From positions 1-36,703 of the forward strand of contig JAILHX010000054.1 in NCBI GenBank assembly GCA_024695565.1: a DNA stretch of 36,703 nt, read 5' to 3'. Source of the stretch: Saccharofermentans sp. (lineage in GTDB: Bacteria > Bacillota_A > Clostridia > Saccharofermentanales > Saccharofermentanaceae). Every line of letters starts with the position of its first letter. The stretch's first letter is position 1. The notes beneath the pieces are model-generated. The model was not told where the DNA came from, searched no databases, and saw only the letters and a program-made list of their open reading frames with translations. The translations under genes were made by a program, and so were the position numbers. Positions 7,699 through 15,958 of the stretch are shown here, one piece after another.

Positions 7699-9198
7699 TT
7701 ATCCCGGGAATCCTCCGTCCGGACCGCCACCCCCTCCTGGGCCTCCAAATCCCGATCCTGAACCGTATATAAAGTCTCCAAGTGTTATTGTTTCAGTGTA
7801 GTTTCCCGCTGTTATTGTATAACTGTTTCCCGTTGTCATGTCAGGGCTGCTTACAAGTATTGTCTGATATGAACTGGAAGCTTTCAGGCTTAGTATTACA
7901 TTTCCGGAGGCGTCTACAACCTTTATCTCGGAACCTTCAGACTGGCTGCCTACTGCTAACAGGACCGAACCCTGTGCTGCGCTCGTAAAGTTTGTTGCCA
8001 TACCTGAAGCCCCGGCCATAATGACCGTTCCGCCTGTGATCGAAGCGCTGCTGTTGACATCAAGGGAGCCGTTCGCGCCCATCTCAGGTCCCATGACTAT
8101 AAGCGTTCCGCCTGTCATATCGAATGTTCCGTTGGAATCGACACCGTCACCGCCGGTCATCAGGTATATCTCACCGCCATTTATGACCAGGGTGCTTCCG
8201 TCATCACCGAACATCTCATCCGAAGAAGCAGCAGATACCGCATTGATTGCATCGTCAGATGAGTTGACGGTAACCGTACCGCTGTTGATCGTAATATTCT
8301 GTCCTTCAAGGCCTTCGTATGATCCGGTGATATTTATGTTTCCGCCATCTATCTGAAGTGATGATGAAGCCGTGATCCCGTCATCACCTGCTGAAATGGT
8401 TATTTCACCTGATGTGATGTAAATATTGCCCTGGGTAAGATCTTCATCGTTATCAGACTGGATACCGTCTTTACCGCAAGTGATACTGATAATAGAATCC
8501 TGGATCATCACGGTGTCATTAGCCTGGATACCGTCGCTGCTGCTGTTGACCGTGATCTCACCTCCGGTGATGGTGATATCGTCTTTACCGACTATGCCGT
8601 GATCTGCAGATAAAACTTCGAGTGATCCTGATCCGTTGATGGTGATATCTGTTTTCGAGAAGATGGCACCGTCAACGTTATTGCTGTCCCGGGATGTGAA
8701 CGCCCCGCTGTTTATCAGCTGATTCTCAGTTCCGTCTTCCAAAGTTATATAAACATTATCAGCGCTAAGGCAGTAAAGGGCAGCATAGTCTGATGAGGTT
8801 ATATGGGCATCTTTTAATATGATCCTTATGTCATCGGATTTTCCGGCATCAACTACGACATAGCCGTCATCCAGCGTTCCCGTCAGCACATATGTGCCTT
8901 TGGAACTGATCGTTATTACAGAGCCGTCAATTGAGACTGATGATGAATCCGATTCGGCAGAATCACCATTAAGTGTTATGGTTACGGATCCGCTCTCATC
9001 ATATTGGGTCTCAAGGTCTTTTTCTGTAACGGTTCCGGTTACTGATGTGGCTATAGAAGCACTTGAAGATGATGCCGTGGATTCAAGCGGTTTCTGTGAA
9101 TCATCCGGAACTGCAGAACATGCTGCCAGAGAACCGGCTGCGATCGTGCATATAAGGATTGCGGCGATAAGCTCTTTTCTGATATTTATGTGTTTCAT
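7699..9198 (-). CDS. Surface lipoprotein with carbohydrate-binding-like beta-helix (DUF4353-type)
   Basis: This 499-residue protein begins with a lipoprotein signal (hydrophobic segment, then SLAAC, lipid-anchored Cys27), so it is exported and membrane-tethered. A Ser/Thr-rich linker (about 32-55) precedes a long stretch of short repeats such as ITINGGEI, ITITGGEI and LVINGGEIYL, typical of a right-handed beta-helix and annotated in related proteins as a carbohydrate-binding domain. The C-terminus is a glycine/proline-rich tail. AAGGAG precedes the ATG. It is the last gene of the operon with the VTC and DUF4956 genes; this trio recurs in Firmicutes. Its ligand is unknown, and no catalytic residues are apparent. 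Confidence 0.87.
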   Translation of the reverse strand: MKHINIRKELIAAILICTIAAGSLAACSAVPDDSQKPLESTASSSSASIATSVTGTVTEKDLETQYDESGSVTITLNGDSAESDSSSVSIDGSVITISSKGTYVLTGTLDDGYVVVDAGKSDDIRIILKDAHITSSDYAALYCLSADNVYITLEDGTENQLINSGAFTSRDSNNVDGAIFSKTDITINGSGSLEVLSADHGIVGKDDITITGGEITVNSSSDGIQANDTVMIQDSIISITCGKDGIQSDNDEDLTQGNIYITSGEITISAGDDGITASSSLQIDGGNINITGSYEGLEGQNITINSGTVTVNSSDDAINAVSAASSDEMFGDDGSTLVINGGEIYLMTGGDGVDSNGTFDMTGGTLIVMGPEMGANGSLDVNSSASITGGTVIMAGASGMATNFTSAAQGSVLLAVGSQSEGSEIKVVDASGNVILSLKASSSYQTILVSSPDMTTGNSYTITAGNYTETITLGDFIYGSGSGFGGPGGGGGPDGGFPG

Positions 9199-9230
9199 GC
9201 TGTTTTCTCCTTTATAGAATCGGGATGCTG

Positions 9231-9908
9231 TCAGAGCTGGTCTGAATTGTTCACCTGGAAATCTGACATGCTTATCTCGAGATTTCCGTTCCGTATACGG
9301 AGCTGGTCGATGAATTCTTTTTCTTTCGAAGGATCTTTTAAGGTCACTTCATAATTGAGCTTAAAGAGAGACCCCATGTTGCTTGTCTTTACCTGTCTTA
9401 GTTTGCAGGATTTGGTGTAATCCTTAAATATCCCGTCGAAAACTTCAGAGTAGTTAAGATCTTCCGGAATGGTTATCTTCAGACTTTTCTTAAAGCTGCC
9501 GTGCCCGGATGAGAATGCGGAATATATGACCGTTGCAAGACCTATAAGAACAGTAAACAAGACAGCATAACCGATATAGCCCATACCCATGATCAATCCC
9601 ATTCCCATCGCAGCGAAAACTGCGCTGATCTCTCTGGCATTACCCGGCGCGGACCTGAATCTTACAAGACTGAATGTTCCTGCCACTGCTACGCCTGCGC
9701 CGATATTGCCGTTTACCATAAGGATCACGACGCATACTACAGCGGGAAGCAAAGCAAGTGTCATGACAAAGCTTTTGGTGTAATCATTCCTGAAGGTGTG
9801 GATAAGCGCCATGACACCGCCCAAAAGCAAAGATACCAGTACCAGAATGATGAACAGTGAAGGAGTTATACCTGTGGAAGGTATTAATGAATTAAATATA
9901 TTAAGCAT
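9231..9908 (-). CDS. DUF4956 integral membrane protein
   Basis: This 225-residue protein has about four membrane segments in the first 130 residues (about 17-37, 46-66, 68-82, 94-128) and a soluble C-terminal domain, probably cytoplasmic. The conserved loop TFSLVRFRSAPGNAREI (about 78-94) is the hallmark of DUF4956. The ATG overlaps the end of the VTC gene by eight bases and has its own AAGGAG site. The family is nearly always next to VTC-domain proteins. A role as membrane partner or channel for the polymerase or its product is an inference from that context. Confidence 0.9.
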   Translation of the reverse strand: MLNIFNSLIPSTGITPSLFIILVLVSLLLGGVMALIHTFRNDYTKSFVMTLALLPAVVCVVILMVNGNIGAGVAVAGTFSLVRFRSAPGNAREISAVFAAMGMGLIMGMGYIGYAVLFTVLIGLATVIYSAFSSGHGSFKKSLKITIPEDLNYSEVFDGIFKDYTKSCKLRQVKTSNMGSLFKLNYEVTLKDPSKEKEFIDQLRIRNGNLEISMSDFQVNNSDQL

Positions 9909-10626
9909 AGAAAACGCTCCTTTCGTGATGTTGATCTGTAATCAGATGTTCTTTGTAATAGGTTCCGTATTTTGAATAACTCGTTTTGAATATGTTGTTC
10001 CTGCTTAAGAAGCGCGACATCCATACCGGCATGCTTCCAGCAATCTTGATCTCCATAAGCGTTGTCCCCGGAGGAAGAAGTGAAGTGCCCCAGATGTCGC
10101 TTCCCAGATCCAGATCCGTATCTCTGGCCAGAATGTTCTCGTCCAGTGTGAGTCTTATCTCAGGATCTTCTATTCCGAAGTAAGCTTCGCGCTCGTAACT
10201 TAAAAATGCTTTTGCTTCAATTCCTTCGTAAAAATTCACGAAGTAATCTATCTCGGAGGTTATCTGGGATTTGAAGGGAAGATCGTTCCGTTCATCTATC
10301 CAGTCCTTTGCTGCGCTTTTGGGCACAGCAACACGCCTTTTGTATACAACGTCTTTATATTTCTTCTTGATCTCAACAAAGACCATATCTTCTTTGCCGG
10401 CCCGCTGATAAGATCTGACCCGTAACTTTTCCTTGTAGACCGGATGGTCAAGTGAATCTCTTATGAGCCTGAAACTGTCAGTGTCGTAGTAGATATTCCT
10501 GATAACGGACCTGCCATAGCGGTCGAGCTTCAGTTTTCCGTCGATCTCATTTAAAAGAGCCTTTTTCTGTGAAGGGTTCAGAAGATATTTATATTCATAT
10601 CTCTCGAAAACATTTTGATAAGCCAT
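9901..10626 (-). CDS. VTC-domain protein, putative polyphosphate polymerase
   Basis: This 241-residue protein matches the VTC (vacuolar transporter chaperone) domain of the triphosphate tunnel metalloenzyme fold, which in yeast Vtc4 makes polyphosphate from ATP. The tunnel strands are visible: RYEYKYLL (9-16), the basic KLRVRSY (67-73), EIKKKYKDVVYKRR (85-98), SYERE (143-147), the acidic RLTLDENI (158-165) and MEIKI (191-195). A SYSKYG element follows near 216-221. No membrane segment is present, so membrane attachment would come from the DUF4956 partner. It is the first gene of the three-gene operon. Actual polymerase activity in bacterial homologues is inferred, not shown here. Confidence 0.87.
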   Translation of the reverse strand: MAYQNVFERYEYKYLLNPSQKKALLNEIDGKLKLDRYGRSVIRNIYYDTDSFRLIRDSLDHPVYKEKLRVRSYQRAGKEDMVFVEIKKKYKDVVYKRRVAVPKSAAKDWIDERNDLPFKSQITSEIDYFVNFYEGIEAKAFLSYEREAYFGIEDPEIRLTLDENILARDTDLDLGSDIWGTSLLPPGTTLMEIKIAGSMPVWMSRFLSRNNIFKTSYSKYGTYYKEHLITDQHHERSVFYA

Positions 10627-10637
10627 TTTTTAAACCT

Positions 10638-10692
10638 CGTTTAAGTTTGCTGGCTTAATCTTAAGGTGCGAACTTAAAACAAACTTTAAACG
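10638..10692. promoter_or_regulatory. Repeat-rich divergent operator region
   Basis: The intergenic region between the VTC gene and the divergent regulator holds CGTTTAAGTTTG (10638-10649), CTTAATCTTAAGG (10654-10666), AACTTAAAAC, and CAAACTTTAAACG (10680-10692). The outer two form an imperfect inverted repeat. Clustered TTAAG half-sites between a regulator and its presumed target operon are what an OmpR-type regulator would be expected to bind. Confidence 0.5.
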
Positions 10693-10709
10693 AATGAAAG
10701 AATCTGTAT

Positions 10710-10750
10710 CTGACACCGGATAATTGAAGATGGTAATATGTAAGTGTCAG
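10710..10750. promoter_or_regulatory. Inverted repeat CTGACAC/GTGTCAG upstream of the regulator
   Basis: CTGACAC at 10710-10716 is repeated in inverted form as GTGTCAG at 10744-10750, 27 bases apart. The second half lies 28 bases before the regulator ATG. It may be an operator or a 5' leader hairpin. Nothing in the sequence tells which. Confidence 0.4.
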
Positions 10751-10778
10751 ACACAGTACGATAAGAAAGGAATGTAAT

Positions 10779-11453
10779 ATGAGAATTCTTCTGGCAGAAG
10801 ATGAAAAATCTTTATCAAAAGCTTTGAAGGCTATCCTTACAAAGAGCAATTATTCTGTTGACTGTGTCTTTGACGGGGAAGAAGCCGTATTGTACTGTTC
10901 GGCCAGTGAATATGATCTGGTCATAATGGATATAATGATGCCTAAGCAGGATGGAATATCTGCTCTTAAGGAGATCAGATCCAAAGGAAACAGCGTCCCC
11001 ATCCTCATGCTGACTGCAAAATCAGAAACAGACGACAAGGTATTGGGACTTGATTCCGGAGCTAACGATTATCTGACTAAGCCTTTTGCTTCAAAAGAGC
11101 TGCTCGCAAGGATAAGAGTTCTTACAAGACAGACTTCCGTGACCAATGACAACGTTCTGAAGTTCGGGAACCTTAAGCTTGACAGGGGAAGTTATGAACT
11201 GTCATCTCCAAAGGGAAAGTACAGACTCGCCGGCAAGGAGTTTCAGATGATGGAAATGCTCATGATGAATCCCGGAATACTGATATCCACTGAAAAGTTC
11301 ATGGATAAGATATGGGGCCTGGATTCTGAAGCAGATATCAGTACTGCCTGGACTTATATATCTTATCTGCGCAAAAAGCTTGCTGCACTTGAAGCTGATG
11401 TTCAGATAAAGGCCACCAGAAATGCAGGATATACTCTGGAGGAGATAAAATGA
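10779..11453 (+). CDS. OmpR-family response regulator of the VTC locus
   Basis: This 224-residue two-domain regulator has a receiver domain with EDEKS acidic residues near position 7, phospho-acceptor Asp51 in VIMDIMMPKQDG and the conserved TKPF lysine, then a winged-helix DNA-binding domain ending in YISYLRKKL and RNAGYTL. AAAGGA precedes the ATG. The stop overlaps the kinase start in an ATGA arrangement. It is divergent from the VTC/DUF4956/lipoprotein operon, which makes that operon and itself its most likely targets. Confidence 0.94.
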   Translation: MRILLAEDEKSLSKALKAILTKSNYSVDCVFDGEEAVLYCSASEYDLVIMDIMMPKQDGISALKEIRSKGNSVPILMLTAKSETDDKVLGLDSGANDYLTKPFASKELLARIRVLTRQTSVTNDNVLKFGNLKLDRGSYELSSPKGKYRLAGKEFQMMEMLMMNPGILISTEKFMDKIWGLDSEADISTAWTYISYLRKKLAALEADVQIKATRNAGYTLEEIK

Positions 11454-12697
11454 TCAGCAAACTCCGTATAAAGTTCATCATTATCTCCATGCTCTCGGTA
11501 ATTGCAGTTCTTGCTGTTCTTATCGGCTCCATAAATATCTTCAATTACAGAAATGTTATTAAGGATGCAGATAATATCCTGAATATCCTGATCTCAAACG
11601 AGGGTAAGTTTCCGGATATGAAGCCTCAGGGACCGGATGACGGACATCCGGACAAACCTGATGACATGAGAAGAGACGGAATGTCACCTGAAATGAAATA
11701 TGAAGCCAGGTTCTTCACGGTCGTTTTTGATAAAGACGGCGGGATAGTAAATGTTGATACCGATCGCATAGCGGCTGTTGATTCTTCAGAGGCAGGAGAA
11801 CTCGGCGTCTCGGTTTTCCTGAGCGGAAAGACGGAAGGTTTTGTCGGAGATTACAGATTCAGAAGAAGTGATAAAGAGGATTCTGCTGTTCTGGTCTTTT
11901 TCGACTGCGGAAGGAGTCTGGACAATGCCCGTTCATTCCTGCGGATAAGTGTAGTTATTTCTCTTATAGGAATATTGATCGTATTTGCACTCATAACGGT
12001 CTCATCCAAGGCAGTAGTTAAGCCTGCGGCGGAAGCATTGGAAAAGCAGAAAAGGTTTATTACCGATGCGGGACACGAACTTAAGACCCCGTTGGCAGTG
12101 ATAAATGCCGACTGTGACGTCCTTGAGATGGAAAGCGCTGACAACGAATGGCTGAATGATATAAGGAAGCAGACGGAAAGACTTACAGATCTTACTAACA
12201 GACTTATCTATCTGGCCAAGACTGAAGAAGGCTCAAAAAAAGGTCTGATTAAGATAGATTTTCCGATGTCTGACTGCGTTTCTGAAACACTGGAGTCTTT
12301 TAAGAGTCTGGCTAGATCTTCAGGCAAGACCATTGAGACAGATGTCACGTCAGGCATAACCTTCAACGGTGATCAGAAAGCCATAGAAGAACTGGTATCT
12401 ATTCTAATGGATAATGCAATTAAGTATTCTCCCGAAGGAGGCACCATAAGAGCTTCTCTTAAAAGGAATGGATCGAAGATCATATTCGAAGTCTATAACG
12501 ATACAGAAGGACAAATTAAAAGAGAAGATCTTGACCTGATGTTTGACCGGTTTTACAGAACTGATGAATCCAGAAATTCCGAGACGGGCGGTTATGGCAT
12601 CGGATTGTCGATAGCAAAAAGCATAACCTTATCTCACGGCGGAAAGATATATGCCTCAGGAAAAGAAAAGGGAATAACCATTACTGCAGAACTGTGA
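11450..12697 (+). CDS. Two-membrane-segment sensor histidine kinase of the VTC locus
   Basis: This 415-residue kinase has membrane segments at about 8-30 and 164-184 flanking a roughly 130-residue extracytoplasmic sensor region. That region begins with a stretch rich in Asp, Pro, His and Met (about 55-82, including GPDDGHPDKPDDMRRDGM), which could bind metal or cationic ligands. The H-box is RFITDAGHELKTPL with His209, followed by N box (DNAIKYS) and G box (GIGLSIAKS). The start overlaps the upstream regulator by four bases, implying coupled translation. The ligand is unknown; metal, cation or phosphate-related stress are guesses. Confidence 0.94.
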   Translation: MISKLRIKFIIISMLSVIAVLAVLIGSINIFNYRNVIKDADNILNILISNEGKFPDMKPQGPDDGHPDKPDDMRRDGMSPEMKYEARFFTVVFDKDGGIVNVDTDRIAAVDSSEAGELGVSVFLSGKTEGFVGDYRFRRSDKEDSAVLVFFDCGRSLDNARSFLRISVVISLIGILIVFALITVSSKAVVKPAAEALEKQKRFITDAGHELKTPLAVINADCDVLEMESADNEWLNDIRKQTERLTDLTNRLIYLAKTEEGSKKGLIKIDFPMSDCVSETLESFKSLARSSGKTIETDVTSGITFNGDQKAIEELVSILMDNAIKYSPEGGTIRASLKRNGSKIIFEVYNDTEGQIKREDLDLMFDRFYRTDESRNSETGGYGIGLSIAKSITLSHGGKIYASGKEKGITITAEL

Positions 12698-12719
12698 GAC
12701 AGAGAATAATATCCAGTTG

Positions 12720-12759
12720 AAATGTCCCGGCTCTATAGATTAAGTGAGCCGGGACATTT
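12720..12759. terminator. Hairpin terminator between convergent kinase and esterase genes
   Basis: A perfect 14-bp stem pairs 12720-12733 with 12746-12759 (AAATGTCCCGGCTC/GAGCCGGGACATTT) around a 12-base loop. The AT-rich ends act as short U tracts on either strand. It lies between convergent genes and can serve both. Confidence 0.82.
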
Positions 12760-12795
12760 GCTAAAAGGAGGTCTATTCCTTATGAATATTACTTA

Positions 12796-15768
12796 TCAGT
12801 GCAGGAACTCAAAATTCAGAAGAGTCTTGTTTCCCATTCCCTTGAATGTAAAGTAGAGAGGGTATACGCCGTCAGGTACGGTAAAGTCAGCCGTGCCAAC
12901 AGTCCAGGCAGTGCAGAAGTCCACGCTGATCTTTGCCAGAGGCTCAGCGTCAATTGCGGTCTTGATCTCAAAATCGCCCTTGCCGTAGCCTCTTGTGGTG
13001 ATCTTTATGCCCTTTACACCCTTGAGGTCAAAATATTTGAATCCGACAGTCGTGTTGTCAAAGATATCTCTTACATAGGAAGGATCCTTTACGCCGTCTT
13101 CACGGTCTTTCGATACGTTCGCTGCCTGAAGCTCTCCGACGTACATCTGGTTCTTGTCGTTGAAGAGGTTGCATGCGATATGAGCGGGATACTCACCTAT
13201 ATCTGTGAGAGGTCCGCCGTTAAGGCCGCAGGAAGTGATCTCGACCTGAGGGATCGAGCCGTCTTCGTTGAATGTGATCTTCTCAGCGCATCCCTGACGT
13301 GAATACCAGCTGTTATTGGTCTGTCTGTGATAGAAGATGTACCATTCGCCGCCTATCTCAACGATACTTCCGTGGTTATTGGCACCGAAGCATGCGGGCT
13401 TTTCTGCAGGCTTATATGTATCGATGCCGATATCACAGTTGCTGACGATGACTCCGCCGTACTTAAATGGTCCCAAAGGGTTGTCAGCAGTAGCGTAGCA
13501 GAGCTCGTGCATTACCTGTGAAGAATAGATGAGGTAGAAGATGCCGTTTCTCTCCCTGATGGAAGGAGCTTCGAAGAAAGCGTGACCTTCAAATTCTGTA
13601 CCCTCGCTGTACTGTGTTGAAGGGATCACGAATTCAGGTGCGCGCTTTACCGTGAGCATGTCCTCATCAAGAGCGGTGACCATACAGCCGTGACGGGATT
13701 TGTCGCCCTGACCGCAGAAACCCGTGTAGAGGTATGTTGTATCGCCGATAGTGATGACGCCCGGATCGAACTGCTGTTCTTCGCCTTCCTTCTTTCCAAG
13801 GAGTGTGCCGTCTTCGTGGCGGACATTTCCGATGAACTCGAACTTGCCTGTAGGTGTATCTGATACTGCAACCGAGATAACGCAGTCGTTGTCGAGCGCA
13901 TAGAACAGATAGTATCTTCCGTCAGGTCCGACAGTAACGTCAGGTGCATAGAGGCATCCGCGGTCGTCAGCGTTATGGGGATCGTCAGATCTCTTGAAGA
14001 TGACGCCTTCGTACTGCCAGTTGCCGAGATCGTTAACGGGTGCTGACCAGGTGACATAGTCACCGGGGCAGAAAGCATATCCGTTGAAGTAATCGTGTGA
14101 ACCGTAGATATAGACTCTGTCACCGAATACATAAGGCTCTCCGTCAGGGATGAACTCCCAGTTAGGAAGATAGGGATTAAACGCCTGCTTCTTCGGAACA
14201 TTGTAAAGCTCGACTCTGGGCCTCGATTCACCCTTGCTCTCATCGATAACACCTGTTGCGGAACCTTCGATATGTCTGGTCATGAATGTGTAGAAATCAG
14301 AATCGGGTGAATCTTCCTGAACGGATGTCTTTGCGCCTTCAGATGTGAAGTGCATCTCGTTCTTGGACTCCGGAGTATAAGGCTTCCACAGGGGAAGAGG
14401 ACTTCCGTCGACGTCATTGCCGTTAGGATCGCCGTTCTTTACGAAGTTTGCAAAGTATGTGCTCATCTGTCTTGCGATGTCGAAGTGGCGGCCGACCATG
14501 GGTCTCCAGCACTTATCGAGGTTATCGAAGAAGAACCAGAGATCGACTGAGTGGAATGTGCCGGGATTGTCTTCTCCCGGAATATCGGGTTCGAAGCTGT
14601 AGTAGTAACCGGGCTTATCGTTGTGGGCAAATGCAGCCTTGACCGCGCACTCGATGGCGCGGACTGAAGCATACATATTGCCGTTATTTGCCTGTGCCTG
14701 AGGGAAAGACAGGAATTCGTCAGCCGTATTGCCGAAGATGTCTCTTGCCTGTGCTTCGAATTCTTCTTTTGAGTTTGCGTAAATAAAGCTCGGGAATTCA
14801 TCGTAAGTATTACCGGACATGACAGGCACGTGAGCGTGACGTCCTTCAAGGAAGAGCTTAAAGGGCTCGTCGTCCATGAAGACGTTGTCGATCATGGGAG
14901 TAAAGAAGAAACTCTCGGTCTCTCTGAACTTGCCGTATGTCTCTCGGATGAATTCCTGATCGAGTTTTCTTGCCTCTTCAACAGTCTTAACGCCGAGCTT
15001 TGCGAAGAACTTATCTCCGTAAGAGCATGCGTCTTCGATGGTCCTCGGGGTCATGACGAAGTCTTTGATGTAAGGGAACTGAATAAGGCCTGATAAGATG
15101 ATGGCCTTCTGATAAAGTCCGATGCTGGACTTTGCAGTAAGGTGATTAAGAACGCTTCCGCCGCCTGCGGACTGTCCTGCGATGGTGATGTTTCCGGGAT
15201 CACCGCCAAATGCAGCGATGTTTCTTACGACCCACTTAAGTGCTGCCTGCTGGTCCAGAAGGCCGAAGTTTGCAGGAGCATCAGGAGACTCTTGGAATAG
15301 GTCTTTATGGGCAAGGAACCCGAACGCGCCGAGTCTGTAGTTGACCGTTACGACAACGATGCCTTTCTTGGCAAGGTTCTCGCCGTTGAATTCCATCTCT
15401 GCGGAATATCCCCACTGGAATCCGCCGCCGTAGATCCAGAAGAGTACGGGGAGCTTGTCGTCAGCGCTCTTGGCATTTGTCCAGATATTTAAGTAGAGAC
15501 AATCTTCTTCGCGCTCGATATCGGGATCCACGTGCCACTCTTTGCAGTAAACATCCGTTCCGATTGCAGGCTGATCCTGATAGGGGATAGGTGCAAACTT
15601 ATAGCAGTCTCTGATTCCGTCCCAGTCCTTGCAGGGCTGAGGTGCTTTCCAACGGTTCTCTCCTACCGGAGGTTCGGCAAACGGAATACCCTTAAAAGCG
15701 GTTATGCGGGTGTTGTTGCCGGGCAAACCTCTGACAAGCCCGTTCTCGGTCTTTACGATCTTAAGCAT
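12796..15768 (-). CDS. Bifunctional carboxylesterase - glycoside hydrolase family 43 fusion
   Basis: The first half (about residues 1-500) is a type-B carboxylesterase. GIPFAEPPVGENRW, EDCLYLNIW and the nucleophile motif GQSAGG with Ser200 are visible, as are an acidic residue near 323 and His406 in GTFHSVD. The second half (about 525-850) is a GH43 five-bladed propeller: candidate base Asp542, the APDV strand, pKa-modulating Asp668 in FDPGV, and acid Glu733 in FFEAPSI. A beta-sandwich, carbohydrate-binding-like tail follows. There is no signal peptide, so the 990-residue enzyme is probably cytoplasmic and acts on imported oligosaccharides, removing acetyl or similar esters and cleaving xylosyl or arabinosyl bonds. 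The ATG at 15768 has GAGG eight bases upstream; a GTG nine bases earlier is less likely. Confidence 0.9.
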   Translation of the reverse strand: MLKIVKTENGLVRGLPGNNTRITAFKGIPFAEPPVGENRWKAPQPCKDWDGIRDCYKFAPIPYQDQPAIGTDVYCKEWHVDPDIEREEDCLYLNIWTNAKSADDKLPVLFWIYGGGFQWGYSAEMEFNGENLAKKGIVVVTVNYRLGAFGFLAHKDLFQESPDAPANFGLLDQQAALKWVVRNIAAFGGDPGNITIAGQSAGGGSVLNHLTAKSSIGLYQKAIILSGLIQFPYIKDFVMTPRTIEDACSYGDKFFAKLGVKTVEEARKLDQEFIRETYGKFRETESFFFTPMIDNVFMDDEPFKLFLEGRHAHVPVMSGNTYDEFPSFIYANSKEEFEAQARDIFGNTADEFLSFPQAQANNGNMYASVRAIECAVKAAFAHNDKPGYYYSFEPDIPGEDNPGTFHSVDLWFFFDNLDKCWRPMVGRHFDIARQMSTYFANFVKNGDPNGNDVDGSPLPLWKPYTPESKNEMHFTSEGAKTSVQEDSPDSDFYTFMTRHIEGSATGVIDESKGESRPRVELYNVPKKQAFNPYLPNWEFIPDGEPYVFGDRVYIYGSHDYFNGYAFCPGDYVTWSAPVNDLGNWQYEGVIFKRSDDPHNADDRGCLYAPDVTVGPDGRYYLFYALDNDCVISVAVSDTPTGKFEFIGNVRHEDGTLLGKKEGEEQQFDPGVITIGDTTYLYTGFCGQGDKSRHGCMVTALDEDMLTVKRAPEFVIPSTQYSEGTEFEGHAFFEAPSIRERNGIFYLIYSSQVMHELCYATADNPLGPFKYGGVIVSNCDIGIDTYKPAEKPACFGANNHGSIVEIGGEWYIFYHRQTNNSWYSRQGCAEKITFNEDGSIPQVEITSCGLNGGPLTDIGEYPAHIACNLFNDKNQMYVGELQAANVSKDREDGVKDPSYVRDIFDNTTVGFKYFDLKGVKGIKITTRGYGKGDFEIKTAIDAEPLAKISVDFCTAWTVGTADFTVPDGVYPLYFTFKGMGNKTLLNFEFLH

Positions 15769-15958
15769 AGGGAACACCTCAAAAAGTATTTATATGTAAT
15801 AAATGTTAGATAATCAAACCGTTTAATTCAACGGGATAAATTGCAGATAAAACCCGAATAATTTCAACACTTTAAAAAGCGCTCGTTTGCAAAGCCAAGT
15901 CGATTTATTTATTATGGTTACGTGGTAAACAAAGATTATTGAGGAGCAGAACTCTACG

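Noticed and set aside
8200..8800. Repetitive appearance suggestive of tandem DNA repeats or CRISPR
   Set aside because: The repeats are imperfect, coding, and correspond to beta-helix rungs of the lipoprotein. There are no constant repeats with unique spacers.
13647..14252. A 201-codon frame on the minus strand within the esterase-GH43 gene
   Set aside because: It is out of frame with a protein whose catalytic motifs are intact, has no start site, and has a low-complexity Ser/Thr-rich composition typical of a shadow frame.
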